Positions 23,194 to 34,695 of a DNA stretch of 35,761 bases are shown here, piece by piece (position 1 is the stretch's first letter; each line of letters starts with the position of its first letter). The position numbers and the translations under genes are program-made. The notes beneath the pieces were generated by a model. It worked only from the letters and a program-made list of their open reading frames with translations, ran no database searches and had not been told where the DNA came from. Source of the DNA: Lactarius indigo (lineage: Eukaryota > Basidiomycota > Agaricomycetes > Russulales > Russulaceae); contig JAFKAC010000273.1 of the NCBI GenBank assembly GCA_025766275.1, positions 1 to 35,761 on the forward strand, written 5' to 3'.

Positions 23194-24788
23194 CCTCGAG
23201 CTAAATTGTAGTTTTCAACGGTGATCCCAGCCACATTTTTACAGTTGAAATTGGAGATGGAATCTATTAGCGCCCTCAAGGAAGCCATCAAGGACCAAAA
23301 CAAGAGTGCTTCCCGACACGTCGACGCCTGCACGGCCTGCACCCTTGAACTGTGGAGCGTTTCTATCGCAGTCGACGATCGTTTCAAAGAAAAGATAAAC
23401 GATTGGAAGCTCAAGAGCACGAAGCCATTGTCATTTGTGGAGAGATTGTCAACAGTCTTTTCGGACCAACTTAAGGGCGAGCACCTCCATGTCGTCGTAC
23501 GACCTCCAGTGTGTACCAATGTGTCCCGTATTGATATGCCTCATGACTCCACAACTTCAGAACCTGTGAAGATTAACGAATCGACCGAGAAATTGACCTT
23601 TACTCACCTGGAAATCGGTACGTTTTCTGACAAGCTGAACTTTCAGCGTCGCTGGGCCTTGACCCTCCAGCCTAAAACAAAGTAATCCCAGGCGCGATAA
23701 TAGCTCTCGCGCCTTTGTCCGTCGCTACGCTCATGGGTTTTTTCGCGAGCAAAGGAAGCGGCGTCCCATACGGAATGGGCGTCCCTCGATGAATCATGGC
23801 ATCCTAATCCACTTATATCACCCTTCGTTTACAAGATTTCTTCGCGTCGTCAGTGATAAAGCTGTTAAAATCGATTCGAAACCTGGAGATTACTCAGCTG
23901 CCGATTCATTCATTCAATCCTCTGCAGTGTTATACAGGGATGAAGCTAAGCGTGTAGAAGCAACCAGATTGTTTTTGGACAGGTTCCTTGGCCGTCCGAT
24001 TCTTACTCTGTACGTTTCCGGCATGAGGGCCAACGGCGCCTGCCAAGTATTCTGTAGAAGCCTCTATACTTTGGCAGCTCTAAAAGAGGATACGAACGAA
24101 ATCGGGTCAGGTGGCCGCGACCCATCGAACCAGCGTGCCTTGAACTTTCGCTTGTACCGCGCGAGAGAGGAGGTAGGTTTATTCCTACCATCCATCAGTG
24201 TTCTTGTCTCACATGTGTTGTAGATGAAGCCGACCCGTGACCGTTGTTATTGCTCGACTTCCTTGATCGCTGTCGCAGGTCCTTAGGTGTGTATCCTTGG
24301 GGCGATCTTCGTCGACCACGTTGTCGTCGAGCGGTTGACAGATTTCGTCTGGATCGGCGGTGATCCCTACAACTACAACAAGCTCAAGTTAGTAACGCGT
24401 GTTCTGGCATCCCTTCGCACGGGAATAGTGGAATTGGAGGAGTTCTACAAGAACTTGAAGCTATCCCCACAGCAAGATTCCCAACGCTTCTTCCCCTCCA
24501 TTCGGCATTACTCTGTTGGAGAACACGTTGTTAGCTTCTCGTACCAAGCCTACCTCACGGGGAAAACTCGGGAAAGCCCTCCAAGGCCATATTCCTAGCC
24601 ACAGCAACCGAGTCTCGTCAAAAGATTGTCGTCAAATTTGTTCAAAGTTATAACGCCAAAGTACATCGCCTCCTTGCATCCGCAGACCTCGCTCCTAAAC
24701 TAATCTACTGATCGACGGACCCTAATTCCCCTGACCTTGCTAACATCGAGAAAGGCGGTAGGATGATACCTTCGTGCTTAAAAGAATG
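23194..24788 (+). pseudogene. decayed Crinkler (CRN)-kinase-like gene
   Basis: The N-terminal part matches a CRN ubiquitin-like header: SHIFTVEIGDG, ISALKEAIKDQNK, LELWSVSIAVDDRFKEKI, VERLSTVFSD and HLHVVVRPP. Downstream come blocks typical of the mushroom CRN/kinase-like family: VCILGAIFVDHVVVERLTDF, VWIGGDPYNYNKL, FFPSIRHY and QKIVVKFVQSYNAKVHRLL, the last resembling the kinase N-lobe lysine strand. Breaks visible: no start codon in front of the header, a 1-nt shift near 23258-23263, a TAG at 24284-24286 where the family has Trp (GP-stop-VC), a 1-nt shift near 24558-24566 and a TGA at 24709-24711. The kinase C-lobe is absent. Intron positions in the middle part are unclear. Confidence 0.7.
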
Positions 24789-25008
24789 AGGGCATCATGA
24801 GAATTTACAAGTAGGGCTAGAATTGCACGTACAAACCATGATTGTACAGTATGTATGTCAGTAAATTGCGACTGTGGATGACATTAGTCAGCATTGAGTC
24901 TACCGTAGTTGGTGTGTATTCTGTACGACCAAGTGACCGAGTGAGCACCGTCATCCTCACCCACGGCCACCTTTTGCTTTGTACCGGGCATTGTTGGGGT
25001 TAATTCTC

Positions 25009-27761
25009 ATGATTTTTGACGCTTCTACGTCCGACCATCTCAAACCTTGGCTCACAAAAACACTCGAACCAATGTCTGTTCTTTTCTCTCTTTCCTCGAT
25101 CTCTCTATATACTTACAACTTTTAGATGTGACGCTGACCCAACCGCTCTGGCTGAGTACATTCTAGCCTTGCTCAAGCACAACGGACCAGAAGCCGAATT
25201 ACGGAAAGAGTTGGCTGCACAATTGGACGAATTTCTTGAGAAAGGTGCGTCGCCCGTTACTTTCTGTTTTCTATTTTTATTCAACGCTCGCGGCTTGCAC
25301 AGAGGGTCCTCCTTTTATCGACGCGCTCTTTACAACGCTCCGCACGAAATCTTATCTTCCATATACGTCCCCTCCCCCTCCTACTGCCTCCTCATTACCC
25401 GCCGATAATGGCATTCCTATCCCACTCGATGCTCTCATCTCATCCGGCTCTTCGAGTCCTCCCGGGCCTGACCGAAGTAGAAAACGCCCATCCGATTATG
25501 AAGATAGTCTCCGGCCACCAAAAGGCCCTCGCATGAGCCAAGACGGTCCCTTCTCGCGTCATGGTCCTCATAGGGGACCTGGTTGGAATAACGGCAACTG
25601 GAACGGGAGCGGTCCAAGTCGCCCCGGATTTCCTGGCAGTTCGGACGCGGTGAATGGGGGCATGGGCCAGCGCATGAATGGGCGTGGGCCATCGGCACAG
25701 TACCATCCGCCTGGCCAGGGAAGGGGTATATGCAGAGATTATTACAGTGAGTAGTAACACTCCCAACGCAAATGCGCTTACCTACTTACCCGCGCAGATA
25801 ATGGGTACTGTGCCCGCGGTGCGTATTGCAAGTTCAGCCACGGTGACGATGCACTTGTACCCGGTGTTTTTCCCATGGGTCCCCAACAAATGCCTGGAAA
25901 TATGTTCATGCCCATGTTCCCACCCGGGATGCCATTCGGCATGGGCCCTCCTCCTGCAGCATACGATCCACATGAAGCGCGCCTTGATATACAGCCCGGA
26001 CCACCTCCAGGCCCCATGGGACGACCACAACGCACATCGATGCTTCCCCGGGCCAATGGAGATGGTCCTCCCATGCATCCTCACACTTCTGGAGAGCTCC
26101 CCGTCGTCCAAGATCTGACCCCTCCTGTATACAACGATGAGCCGACACGGCGACAAGAAGGCTCTGTACCTTCTCCCAACGTCGATACCCAGCCTGACGG
26201 TGTAAGCCCCCCCGCTCCTCCTGTTACCAACATGGAAGTAGACACCCCTGCAAGCGGCCCATCGTCGCACTCTCTCCGCCCGCCTCGCACTTCGCAGAGC
26301 ACCGGCGCGCGGGGGCGCGGCGGTCGTCCAGGCGTTTACGGCGGCGATGTACAACGTTTTCATCCCGAACGCCGCGGCGACAAGACGCTTGTCGTCGAGA
26401 AGATCCCGGAGGACAAGCTCTCGCTCGACGCGGTCAATAGCTGGTTCAAGCGTTTTGGAACCGTCACAAACGTCGCCGTTGATGCGGCGAGTGCGAAAGC
26501 ACTCGTGAGCTTTTCGACACACGAGGAAGCACAAGCAGCATGGAAGACCGAGGAAGCTGTATTTAGTAATAGGTTCGTCAAGGTCTTCTGGCACCGCCCG
26601 ATGGATGGACAAGGCCTTGTGGGACAGCGTGCTCTCGCGGCCTCGGCGCCTATCGTTGCCAGTGTCGTAGCAAAAGAGCAAGTACCTGCATCTACATCAG
26701 ACGCGGACCCTCAGTCTTCTACGGGGACGGCGCAGGGCGCGAAAAAGGCCCCCTCATCTAGCTCGTCTGTATCGGGGCTTGCCGCAAGGCAGAAGCTCCT
26801 CGAGCAGCAAATCGCAGAGCAGAAGGTGCTCATGGAGAAGCTAAACACTGCCAGCGCCGAGGAGAAGAAGGAGATTTTCGCACAACTACGCAAGCTGGGC
26901 CAGGAGATCAAGGCCAGCTCGGCACAGACGGCGTTCACCCCGACGAAGAAGCCCGGTCCCAGCGCGCCCCGGCCCGAAGACCGTGAGGCGAAGGAGCGGG
27001 AGCGGCTGGACAAGGAACTGGAACTGCATTCTGCGGCCCTCGACGGTGAGGAGACGACGGAGGCCCTGCAAGCAAAGCTGGCCAAGCTCAAAGCCGAGGT
27101 ACGATTTCTTTGTGAAATTCCAAGTGTACGCTAACCGCCACTCTTCTTTTTTTTTTCTCAGGCCGCAAGCCTAGGCATCGACCCTTTAGCAGAGTCCGCG
27201 CCTGCGTACCCCTACAGTTCCCATCGTGGGCGTGGACGCGGGCGCGGCAGGGCTTTCTTCCGCGGCGCCGCACGGGGCGGCCCACCGCGTGCGGGCATGA
27301 AGCTCGACAACCGACCCAAGAAATTGCTCGTCAAGGACGTCGGAAGCGAGGGTGTGCAAGCGGTGCGGGACTGGTATGAGGTTGGTGGCCAGGTCGATGC
27401 CGTCGAGACGCTCGAGAATGGCGACGTTGTCGTGACATTTAGGACGCGGGCCGCAGCGGAGCAGGTACGTTTGTGCTACATCGTATACGAAAGCGACTCT
27501 TATATTTGTCGGTAGGGTCTTGCCAAAGGGTCAAATATCCCACCTTCCGGTCAAAAGCAAATCAGTTGGTTTCATAATGGCCCGTCGACGTCGACGTCGC
27601 CCGCGGGTGCGACGACGGTGCCACCTAAGGCCACACCTGACGTCAGCAACGACGAGGAATACGGCGGCGAGCAGCCGAGTATACACACTCTGAATGACGA
27701 AGAGCCCGCGGTTAGCGGCTGGGGCGGTGACGAAGAGGAGGATGGCATGGGCATGCTGTAG
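25009..27761 (+). CDS. RBM26: RBM26/27-like CCCH zinc-finger RNA-binding protein
   Basis: Six exons join in phase: 25009-25073, 25126-25244, 25303-25746, 25798-27098, 27162-27464 and 27516-27761, giving 825 aa. Residues 1-90 form a PWI-like helical region (LKPWLTKTLEPICDADPTAL, LAEYILALLKHN). A CCCH finger spans C205-x8-C214-x5-C220-x3-H224. An RRM follows near residues 405-475 (KTLVVEKIPEDKL, AKALVSFSTHEEAQ), then a Lys/Glu coiled coil (about 535-580), an RGRGRGRG box and a second degenerate RRM-like segment (KKLLVKDVGSEG to VVTFRTRAAAE). The tail is acidic. This order is that of metazoan RBM26/RBM27 and fission-yeast Rmn1, linked to nuclear exosome-dependent RNA decay; the role here is inferred from the family. 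Confidence 0.88.
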
Positions 27762-28249
27762 AAGCTGATGTGGTAATCTCTCGCATCTGGAGGGGAGGGA
27801 ACTTCCAGGTTATACGCGAGCGCATTCATGTCGTAACCCTTATACGTTTTTGTCGTGCTCTTGTTTTTTTTCCCCCCTCTTGCGCCTGTATTCTTTCTTC
27901 ACACATTCCCCTCTTTTTTTCCTCCCCTCTCTTAATGGGTTAAAAAGCAACAAAGCGATATAGCTCCGCAGAGCTGCGATGCACTTCGGTGCATGCCATC
28001 TATTTTCCTTTGCTTGGAGCGTGATCGTGACAGTAAATGCACAAGGCAACGTAGTTGCACATACACAAACGAAAAGACTACATCCATTAGTGAGCCACAC
28101 ATGAAATCGATGAGATGATGTGGTTAGCATAACGCAAATATCCGCCAGGCACGATACAGCCCATCGGTCGACTATAGTACTTGTCAGATATAGTGAATGA
28201 TAAAAAAAACAATCGCGTATCTGAAAGAAAAGCAGGTCAGAACAGTGAT
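27762..28249. other. convergent 3' flanks of RBM26-like gene and MPH1
   Basis: This 488 bp lies between two stops. It is T-rich just after the RBM26-like stop and holds a UUCG hairpin (27979-27994). No gene is supported. Confidence 0.5.
27979..27994. other. hairpin with C(UUCG)G tetraloop
   Basis: ATGCAC-TTCG-GTGCAT is a perfect 6-bp stem closed by the extra-stable UUCG loop in its C-G closing context on the plus strand. It lies in the shared 3' region about 220 bp past the RBM26-like stop. Confidence 0.5.
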
Positions 28250-31200
28250 TCAGGGTTCACTAGACTGCATGATAGATATCTCCGCCTCGTCGTCCACCAC
28301 AAAGCTTCCGAGCATATAATAGTCCTCCTCTTCGTGGGGTTGAGGTGGTGAGCTCGTAAGCGCGACGTCGGGGCCAGCAACAGGAGCGACGGCACGAATG
28401 AGACCTTGTACTGCGCCACGCCTCACGGGTGGAGCAGCAAATGCAGGCATCGAGAACGGCGCAGCGGGCGCTTGGGACAGCAGGCTCTGCCTGTACACCG
28501 CCGACTGGTCGTACGAAGGCGACGCCTGCGTTGGCGGCAGCTCCGTGACGAACCGCATGTCGCTCTCACTTTCCTCCTCCTCGTCTTCCGACAGCGCCGA
28601 CGACGAGGACCCCCCTACGTCGTCGCCCGAGTGCGTCGCCTCGACGTCGATCCAGGGGTTGATGCGCGCCGCCGCCGCGGTGTCCCGTACTTTGACTTTC
28701 GGGAGGCGGCGTTTCTTTGCGGGAGGCAGCGATGGCGACGAATGGGATTCGCGGCGGTGGAGGCGTCTCTGTGATAGTGGCGGGTGTGCGGGGGACGATG
28801 AGTCTACGACGACTAGACGTTTCTTGGCTCGACCGGCGGGTCGGATGGGAAGGGTCGGCTCGGGGAAAACCACCGGTGAATGGTGGGAGGCGGTGGGCCA
28901 TAGGCGAGGTGGCGGTGGTGAGATGACGGGAGGTGAGGCTTCGTGAGTCGGTCGCCCGCTACTAGGTCTCATCGGTGAACTTATCAAGACGATGGGTGAC
29001 TCGTCCTCCTGCTCCGGGTCTTCAGCCGCGATGACATCCAAGTCCGGGGATTTCGACGTGCGAGTCCACAGGTTGGAAGGACCGCTTTCCATCACCTCAC
29101 CATCCTCGGAGTCGGCCAATAGCCAGGCAAGGCTGTCCTCTTCCTTGCTTGGCTCGCACTCATCCTCATTAAGATCTATGATTTTGTCCTGGCTCCCTCC
29201 ATCGGAACTACGATACGATTCCGGGGTGCCGGCAGTGTCCGGTTCACGGGCAGAACCAGATTTGGCTGGGGAAGGAGGGATATGTTGGGAGGCAAGGTCA
29301 TTCACCGATGGCTGTGGTGTCGCACGTCTGGGTGAGGGAGATCTCGAAGGCGCAGCTGATGTACAGATGTCGATTATGGACTGGTTCTGGACAAGAGGAA
29401 TCTCAGGAGACGAGGCACGCTCAGAACCGGAAGGAACTAGCGCAGGAGACTTCGAAGGCCGTAGAACTGAAGTACTCTGCAAACCCCTCTCGATTTCCTT
29501 GTCGTCTGAATCCTCGGCACCCTCGCGGGCAAACTGGCTGGGAGTCAACTCGGTGTCGTCTGCACGTACTCGTTTTCGCCTTGCTGCCGGTCTCCCTTTC
29601 TTGCTTCCACTCGCCACCGTCTTGGATCGTTTGAGTTTGGTCTTTGGTGGTTTAGATGACGCAGCAGACATTGAGGTGGACCGCCTGGGGGCAAACAAGC
29701 CAGCTTCGATCTCCTCGTCGGTGTCATCGTCTAACCCGGCGTTCTCGTCAAACTTGGCTGGTTTTTGCCGCTTCTTGCCATTCTTTTGCTTGACAAGTAA
29801 ATTTGCGACACTGACAAAACCAGTGCAGGCCCCAGCAGGTATATCTCGCGCAGGGTTGTCGTTCCTCTTGCGCTTATTGCTAGGACCCTTCGCCGTCTTT
29901 TCGCGAGATCTCTCGGTGGCAGCCCGGTCATACTCCTGAATCTCCATCACCATTTCCAAGCATTCTGGTTTAATGTGATCAGGTAGTAACCGCTCGGTGT
30001 CATCGTAGAGCTCCAGCTGATCACCGCTTACGATGGACCTCTGGACTTGGTTATAAGCCTCTCGCGCCTTGTTCCAATTCGTCTCTTCTCGGCCCTCGGC
30101 CAATAACACGTGTACGTAGCCTTCGCGCTTGCGGCCGGTACGACCCACACGTTGCAGCTGCAGAAGGACATCCAGTTGGGTGCCACACATGAATAACAGA
30201 GGCTCACCATTCGAATTGGGGTCTTCTGCGCATCGTAGCACACGATTAGATCGACCTCTCCGATATCAAGACCTTCCTCTCCAACCGAGGTGGCCACCAG
30301 GATGTTGAAGACGCCATCCTTGAACCGATTGATAATCTATGGTGACGGAAGTGAGTGAGATATGTGTCAAAAATAGAATGACGAGACGAGTGACTCACAT
30401 CTAGTTGTTCTCGTTGCGCTAGACCTTTGTTGCCCTTCTTATCTATCCCTTGGCCGATAAATTTGTTTGCCCTGAGCAGTGGAGAGTCTTGATTCAAGAA
30501 ATCCACGATCTCGTCTACGGCCTCGCGAAATGTGACAAAGACCATAGCTCGGGTATCTTCACCGACGTGCACACCGGCATCCGAGGCATTGTCATCGTGC
30601 AAACGCTGGCCAAAATGGTCTATCACGAGCGTTTTGAGCATCTCCAGCTTCGGATGAACCGCAAAACCGCTGCTCTTCTGTGACCTCAGCTCAGTCATGA
30701 GCGTTTGGAATGCGGGATCTTTGTTGAGCCCAGAAGGTTTATCGGAAGCAGCGCCTTCTGCTTCTTCGGTGAGAGAGCGAAAGCACATCTGGGGGCTGGC
30801 CTCAAGCTGGGTGATTCATTAGACTTTGGCCACACAACAAGACGGTTTCACGGACCAAATAACCCATGGCACGAGCCAGTGCGCCAACCTTCCTAAGTAC
30901 TGGGTATGCCCACTGCAGTTGCCTGGTATCTGGACGTCTGTTAATCTCGTCCATGGCAGCGTTGGCACGGAATGGATGAAACATGACAGGATCCAAATTT
31001 CCGCGAAGGATGCCAAACGCGGTACATTTTTTAATGTATACCTGACTCTCGTCAGAAAACAGCAGACAATGGATCATGGCATACACACGAACATCCAAGA
31101 CCTTTGCGAGAAGATCACGTAGTTTTGCAATTCCTTCGTTCATCGAGACGATATGTTGCTTAACTTTCTGAAGTTGTCTGGTTTTGGCGGAAGCACGAAA

Positions 31201-32767
31201 ACAAGTGCTGTCTCCATACCTTCTCGTTAATGTAGCTTCTGATGTCCAGGCTCTGCTCGTCTCGAAGTTCAATCCGGCCAATGTGAAGGGAATCGACAAT
31301 CGCTTGAACGGCTTCTGGTGTGCCCCCTGGAGTTGCTGTGAGTGCCAGAAGACGAAAATGGGGGTTCTTGGCCATAAGTAAGCGGACGACTTTGGCGTAG
31401 GAGTAGTCCCCTGCTCCTTTGTGTGCCTCATCTGACACAAATCCATCAGCTGTCGATCAAATCACAATTACTGAGAGTGATCACACCTACAACGAGGAGA
31501 ATGATATCTCTAGGGTCACAATTATCCGTCTTAAGGTCATTCTCAAAGGTTTGTGGAGTCATGTAAAACACGCGCTTCTCTTGCCACTGCAGAGGTGTAA
31601 ACATCGGCGTGACGAGGTTTATGCATTATGACTCACGGCCTTTGCTCTGAAGCCTCTCGGATTATTCCCAGTAAGTTCGATGGCATCACTGCCAGGGATG
31701 CCGCAGGTTTTGTGACATGCTTCGACTTGCTGTGCAACGAGTGGCTTTGTTGGGGCAACAAAAACAACCTTCCCCTCAGGAAACCATCTATAAACTGCAT
31801 ATAATGACTAAGAGCGACGGAAGGAACCCCCTAAGACACGACAATAACTCACAGTTCAGCATGACGACGCCTGCTATGAACGTCTTCCCCAGGCCAGTGG
31901 GCAATGCCACAAGGGCATTGTCGAATAAGCAGTTTCGAGAGATATTGAACTGGTAGTCACGTTTTGGCCTATTCAGGGGGAAAATCCAACGCTGTGCCGC
32001 CAAGAGGTCGGGCTGCAGTTTCATGGGCGGAGGCTGACAACGGGGCTGATGAGCTGCTGCTCAAGTGATACGGAGACAACTTACTGGTCTGAAATATAGG
32101 ATAAAAGATGTACTCATTAGTGCTAGTGAGTGGGATCGTGAGCATGACTTACCCAACTACATTGAGGAGATAAGCGGTCTCTTCCTTGAACTCGATCGAA
32201 TAACTCACCAGGAACAAAAGGTGCAGGAAATTGTTCGAATTCAACACCGTCCTCTTCATCTCCTTCCACGTCCAACTCTTTCGCTTTCCTTTTCCCGGTC
32301 TTCCGTTTCGCGCCTGTCTTCGCAAAAGCGGTGTGGTCCCACTTCTTAACTTTGCGTTCGGTCGAATGGTTAGGAGACTTTTGTTGCGCGCCTCGACGGG
32401 AGGATGAGGGCTTCTTCGGTGAAGGGCTTCTCGGTACGACACCACCAAATAATGTAGTTTGGCGACCGGAGAGCGAGCGGCCGAATGTGTTGGAAGACGG
32501 AGATTTAGATGCGGGTGCAGCCTTCCGCCTATAATCCTTCTCTATAGCGGCGTCTAGTTCCTGGAGGTCCTGTACGCCTACATCGAATGTGAGGTCAAAC
32601 AGATCATCGGAATCTAGGTTGGTGAGGGGGGGTGGCACTGTCTTAGGGGGGGATCGAAGAACGGGCCTGGAGGTAGACGCGATCTGAGTTGCCTCGATAA
32701 CGGCAAGTTCGTTGAGCACTGCAGAGTTTAGTTCTTCATCGCCCCAATAACTGTTCGGTGAGCTCAT
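28250..32767 (-). CDS. MPH1: FANCM-type DNA helicase MPH1
   Basis: Ten exons join in phase: 32767-32153, 32033-31853, 31794-31637, 31586-31487, 31431-31220, 31158-31093, 31041-30856, 30806-30399, 30336-30208 and 30157-28250, giving 1320 aa. Superfamily 2 motifs occur in order: [10 protein letters not shown] (Q-like), Walker [67 protein letters not shown] and [12 protein letters not shown]. After the helicase core the C-terminus is about 500 disordered, Ser/Pro-rich residues. MPH1/FANCM remodels replication forks and D-loops during DNA repair in the nucleus. The exon 1 donor is the least certain; an earlier GTGAGT at about 32209 does not keep phase. The 51-nt intron 31042-31092 is stop-free and in phase. 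Confidence 0.93.
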
Positions 32768-32892
32768 GACCGTGCAAGACGCGACCAACTTGTAATTGCA
32801 GCTCAGGCTACCGTGTACGGTCACGTGAACGCGGTAAGTCGGGGGAATCACAACCCGCAGTTGTGCCACAACCACGACCACAACCACCCGTG
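32768..32892. promoter_or_regulatory. compact bidirectional promoter of MPH1 and G-patch gene
   Basis: Both start codons lie 125 bp apart on opposite strands. The plus-strand half contains a direct CCACAACCAC repeat just before the G-patch start, and a TCACGTGA palindrome lies near 32820-32827. Confidence 0.5.
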
Positions 32893-34427
32893 ATGTCTGC
32901 CGAGTCTGTTGCCAGGTGGAACGCCATCCCAATGACAAGGCCGGAGAATGACCTTTCTGCGCAGTTTTCTAGCACGAAGGTACTACTGGTGCTCCTCCTG
33001 CATTACTAGTCCTTTGTCACGGTACTACCCGTCCCTCTTTCTTCCCCCTCCAGCGACACAGAGACGATGACGAGAGTGATGGCGACGTTTCACTCGTGTC
33101 TCGAAGCCCATCTCCGGTTCCACAAGATCAGATGGACATCGACAAATATGACGATTACGTCCGAGGCCCCGTCAGAGATGTCATCACCGTCGACACAAAG
33201 ATCAAGAGTACCAACAAGGGCTTCGAGATGTTATCAAAGCTTGGCTGGGTAGAAGGACAGCCTCTCGGACTGTCTCAGGATGGTGTGCTTCTCCCTTCGA
33301 TTATCGCGCCGAAGCTGTAAAGTCCGCGTAGCTCGGGTTGACCCAATCCCCTTCCACGTCAAAAATGATGCAACTGGGCTCGGAAAAACTAGTCAAGACT
33401 TTCGGATGATCGAAACTACGGTATCTCAGCGCCGCGAATTGGATTCTGAGCGCCAGCGCAATGAGACAGAGGAACAGCGTAAAGCTAGAGAAGTGAGTAT
33501 AATCCACACATTGTCGTATTACTTGTCACATTATTCTACTCCGCAGGGAAACGTCGCTCGTCGCGCTGCTCTCCAGACCGAAATATCGGAAGTTCTCCGT
33601 CCATTTTACTGCACCGTCTGCGACAAGCAATTTCAAAATGTCGCCCAATATGACGAACACACCAATTCGTACGCCCACCACCACAAGATCCGTTTCCGTG
33701 AAATGCAAAGTACCCAGCGAGCCAAGCAGAATACCCCGGAGGAGCAGGACAAGCGCAAGGAAAAGGAACGAAAGCGCGAAGAGAAGGAGCTACGCAAGAT
33801 CGCCGCCGCAGCTGGCGTGAAGATGGCCAAGTCGATGACAAATGCACCGACGCTCGCACCAGTCTCAGCACCAGGAGAGCCTAAGCCCCCAGGATTTAAG
33901 AAAGGGGGATGGGCTAGTGTTGACTCGCCATCCACCCGTGCAACCGGCTGGGGTGCCGTGGGTTCCTCGGCTCGCCCCCCTTCGCCAGCACCGGATGCGG
34001 TCTCTCTTTCAGTGGCCCTTCTACGACGCCTGTTACATCGCACCCTGGAGATACTCCCATTCGAGAACCAGTCCAATACGACCAACGCCAACTTCATCAA
34101 CCAGCGCCTACATTTCGTACTGCGGGTTGGTCGTCGATTGATGGCACGACGCAACCCCCACCGCCACCACCGTCATCACTTCCGGTTCACGATGTACCAA
34201 CTATGGCTGTAACAAGTGAGCATCACCTTCCAGACCAAGGGCCGTCATCTACACCACCCACATCATCCATACCCGTGTCGCCCCTTCCGGTTCCTGGGGC
34301 TGGAATCGCGACACCAGAAGCTCTGGCCCCCAGATCTTTCAAGTCTAAGAAGGAGAGGGAGTCCGCGATGCGAGAGAATGCACGCTCAGGGTGGCAGAGC
34401 TTCCAGAAGGGTGGACGTCGAAAGTAG
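32893..34427 (+). CDS. G-patch and C2H2 zinc-finger protein with an apparent frameshift
   Basis: Exons 32893-32979, 33054-33282, 33332-33492 and 33547 onward join in phase. A G-patch motif covers about residues 85-125 (GFEMLSKLGWVEGQPLG to NDATGLGK). A U1-type C2H2 finger follows near residue 181 (CTVCDKQF, then H-x5-H), and after it a Lys/Glu/Arg helix. The arrangement resembles GPATCH8-like nuclear RNA-processing proteins. In exon 4 the frame after SARPPSPAPD runs into an odd Arg/His-rich end at 34212, while a shifted frame gives a natural Ser/Pro/Thr-rich stretch that joins FKSKKERESAMRENARSGWQ and ends in a basic KGGRRK tail at 34427. A 1-nt indel between about 33962 and 34010 is implied, perhaps at the C6 run 33975-33980. 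No intron keeps phase there. Confidence 0.75.
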
Positions 34428-34695
34428 ATCATACTCGGGTGACAGTTGTATATTCACGGCCTATTATGTTCTGCACGTATTTCGAACCAGTCAATTAATC
34501 AGGCCTCATTGACTTCACCAACGTGCCAGTGAGAATTAAGCCGAAAACGTCTTGTTCGAGTAAAGTATCAACTAGTTACAAGTTCGATATCTTAAATTTG
34601 TATGCGTGCTGTTGAGGGGTGGGATATGCAGGGCTTGACGAATAAGATACGGACAGAGTAGAAACGAACAAAGGGCAACCACCATAAGCACTACC

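Noticed and set aside
25782..26681. 299-codon minus-strand open frame
   Set aside because: It mirrors the large RBM26-like exon that encodes the CCCH finger and RRM, and it has no motif of its own.
28992..29939. 315-codon plus-strand open frame
   Set aside because: It lies opposite the MPH1 C-terminal exon, which has helicase motifs in the same long exon and phase-consistent splicing. The frame is an antisense effect of high GC coding sequence.
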